DNA of 14,181 nt from Dehalococcoidales bacterium (GTDB lineage Bacteria > Chloroflexota > Dehalococcoidia > E44-bin15): the NCBI GenBank assembly GCA_030615555.1, contig JAUWZB010000012.1, forward strand, positions 1 to 14,181. The letters are read 5' to 3'. This document shows positions 13,330 to 14,181 of this stretch, piece after piece. Numbering within the stretch: the stretch's first letter is position 1; the number at the start of each line of letters is the position of its first letter. Both the position numbers and the translations under genes were made by a program. The notes beneath the pieces are model-generated. The model worked only from the letters and a program-made list of their open reading frames with translations. It was not told where the DNA came from and searched no databases.

Positions 13330-14181
13330 CTAGGTAGCCCCCAGGTAACGGTTGATCTCATCGCGCAGCTTGAGCGCGGCACCTCGGGCGGCCACCGCGA
13401 AATCTTCCCCCTTAGAGGCATAGATAATCTGCCTGGAGGAGCTGATGATCGCTTTTTCACCCTCGGCGTCCACTCCATAGCGAACTGCGCTGGCGAGATC
13501 GCCACCCTGAGCGCCGATGCCCGGAATTAGTAGCGGCATCTGGGGGCAGAGCTGGCGCACGCGCCTCAGTTCCTCAGGATAGGTAGCGCCCACCACGAGC
13601 CCCACATTGCCAAAGGTGTTCCACTCCCTGGCCCGCTGGGCCACTATTTCGAACAGTGGTTTTTCGCTTTTTTCGGACTTTGCGGGCGTCGCTGGCTTCT
13701 CATCGGTCGGCTCTGGAGGGACAACGGTTGTTTTGAACTTTTCGGAATGTTCGAAAAATTCGGAAAGGAGCAAGGTCTGGAAATGGGCTGAGCCTGGGTT
13801 GGAGGTGCGGCAGAGGATGAACACCCCCTTTTCCTTATACGCAATAAAGGGCTCCAGGGAGTCGTAGCCCAGATAGGGGTTCACGGTGGCGGCATCGAAG
13901 CCGAGGGTTTCAAAGAGCGCCCGGGCATAGGCCCGAGCGGTGCTGCCAATATCGCCCCGCTTGGCATCCCCGATAATCGGAATCGCCTCGGGAATATAGG
14001 CTATGGTCTTCTCCAGCGCCTTAAGCCCCGTGATGCCCAGAGCCTCGTAGAAGGCGAGGTTGGGCTTGTAGGCGCATACCAGGTCTGAGGTGGCGTCAAC
14101 GATGGCGCGATTGAACTCCAGGACACCCACCCTTGGCATCAGCTCCGGGTCAGGGTCGAGCCCAATGCAAAGGAGGCTCCT
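13330..14181 (-). CDS. pyrF: orotidine 5'-phosphate decarboxylase, type 2 (5' end beyond the window)
   Basis: PyrF decarboxylates OMP to UMP, the last step of de novo pyrimidine synthesis. The frame is open to the right edge: the first visible residues RSLLCIGLDPDPELMP are the conserved N-terminal strand, so only a short N terminus is missing. An internal ATG at 14139 is not the true start. Catalytic Lys and Asp lie in IIGDAKRGDIGSTA, phosphate-binding segments in GLVVGATYPEEL and IPGIGAQGGD, and the end is SSSRQIIYAS plus a helix. Between SNPGSAHFQTL and PLFEIVAQRAREWN there is an unusual insertion of about 37 residues. The 283 residues seen exceed what is expected for this partial enzyme. 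It is followed two bases later by DUF951. Confidence 0.95.
   Translation of the reverse strand, partial: RSLLCIGLDPDPELMPRVGVLEFNRAIVDATSDLVCAYKPNLAFYEALGITGLKALEKTIAYIPEAIPIIGDAKRGDIGSTARAYARALFETLGFDAATVNPYLGYDSLEPFIAYKEKGVFILCRTSNPGSAHFQTLLLSEFFEHSEKFKTTVVPPEPTDEKPATPAKSEKSEKPLFEIVAQRAREWNTFGNVGLVVGATYPEELRRVRQLCPQMPLLIPGIGAQGGDLASAVRYGVDAEGEKAIISSSRQIIYASKGEDFAVAARGAALKLRDEINRYLGAT

Noticed and set aside
13330..14139. pyrF starting at the ATG at 14139
   Set aside because: The frame continues to the window edge, and the upstream codons encode the conserved SLLCIGLDPDP strand, so the gene is truncated by the window only.

Overview
The window is a gene-dense, GC-rich bacterial chromosome segment. 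It most likely comes from Chloroflexota, probably a Dehalococcoidia-like lineage. That assignment is an inference from the gene set: a long a-subunit cytoplasmic loop, DUF951 beside pyrF, a BFN-type nuclease, Rex, and a secreted peptidase-MA-like protein next to prfB. No rRNA, tRNA, CRISPR array or transposase was found. Both ends cut through genes.

Layout, left to right. (1) Positions 1-2376, minus strand: an nfi - prfB - putative secreted peptidase operon. prfB carries the classical CTT-TGA-C programmed +1 frameshift, and nfi has a near-consensus promoter that abuts its start. (2) Positions 2414-3863, plus strand: rpsP - khpA - rimM, a ribosome-assembly operon driven by a consensus promoter divergent from nfi. 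Its S16 protein has a long Lys/Glu/Pro/Ala repeat tail, and the usual trmD-rplS continuation is absent. (3) Positions 4046-4678, plus strand: rex, the NADH/NAD+-sensing repressor. It converges on and overlaps the last ATP synthase gene. (4) Positions 12120-4655, minus strand: a complete F1Fo ATP synthase operon in the order atpI-like, B, E, F, H, A, G, D, C. (5) Positions 14181-12191, minus strand: pyrF (5' end missing) - DUF951, then a separate promoter driving a bifunctional-nuclease-family gene and a small zinc-ribbon gene. An intrinsic terminator separates these from the atp operon.

The most unusual features lie inside the atp operon. A 23S-IVS-type four-helix-bundle gene of low GC, bracketed by imperfect 18-bp inverted repeats, fills the gap between the atpG stop codon and the atpD Shine-Dalgarno sequence, and looks like a small mobile cassette. 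Three tandem copies of a 37-38-base unit, each carrying a GGAGGT-type ribosome-binding motif, lie between atpH and atpA. Three consecutive short-loop hairpins fill the atpD-atpC gap.

Together the genes supply translation components (S16, RimM, KhpA, RF2), energy conversion (proton-type ATP synthase), redox control (Rex), DNA repair (EndoV) and pyrimidine synthesis (PyrF).
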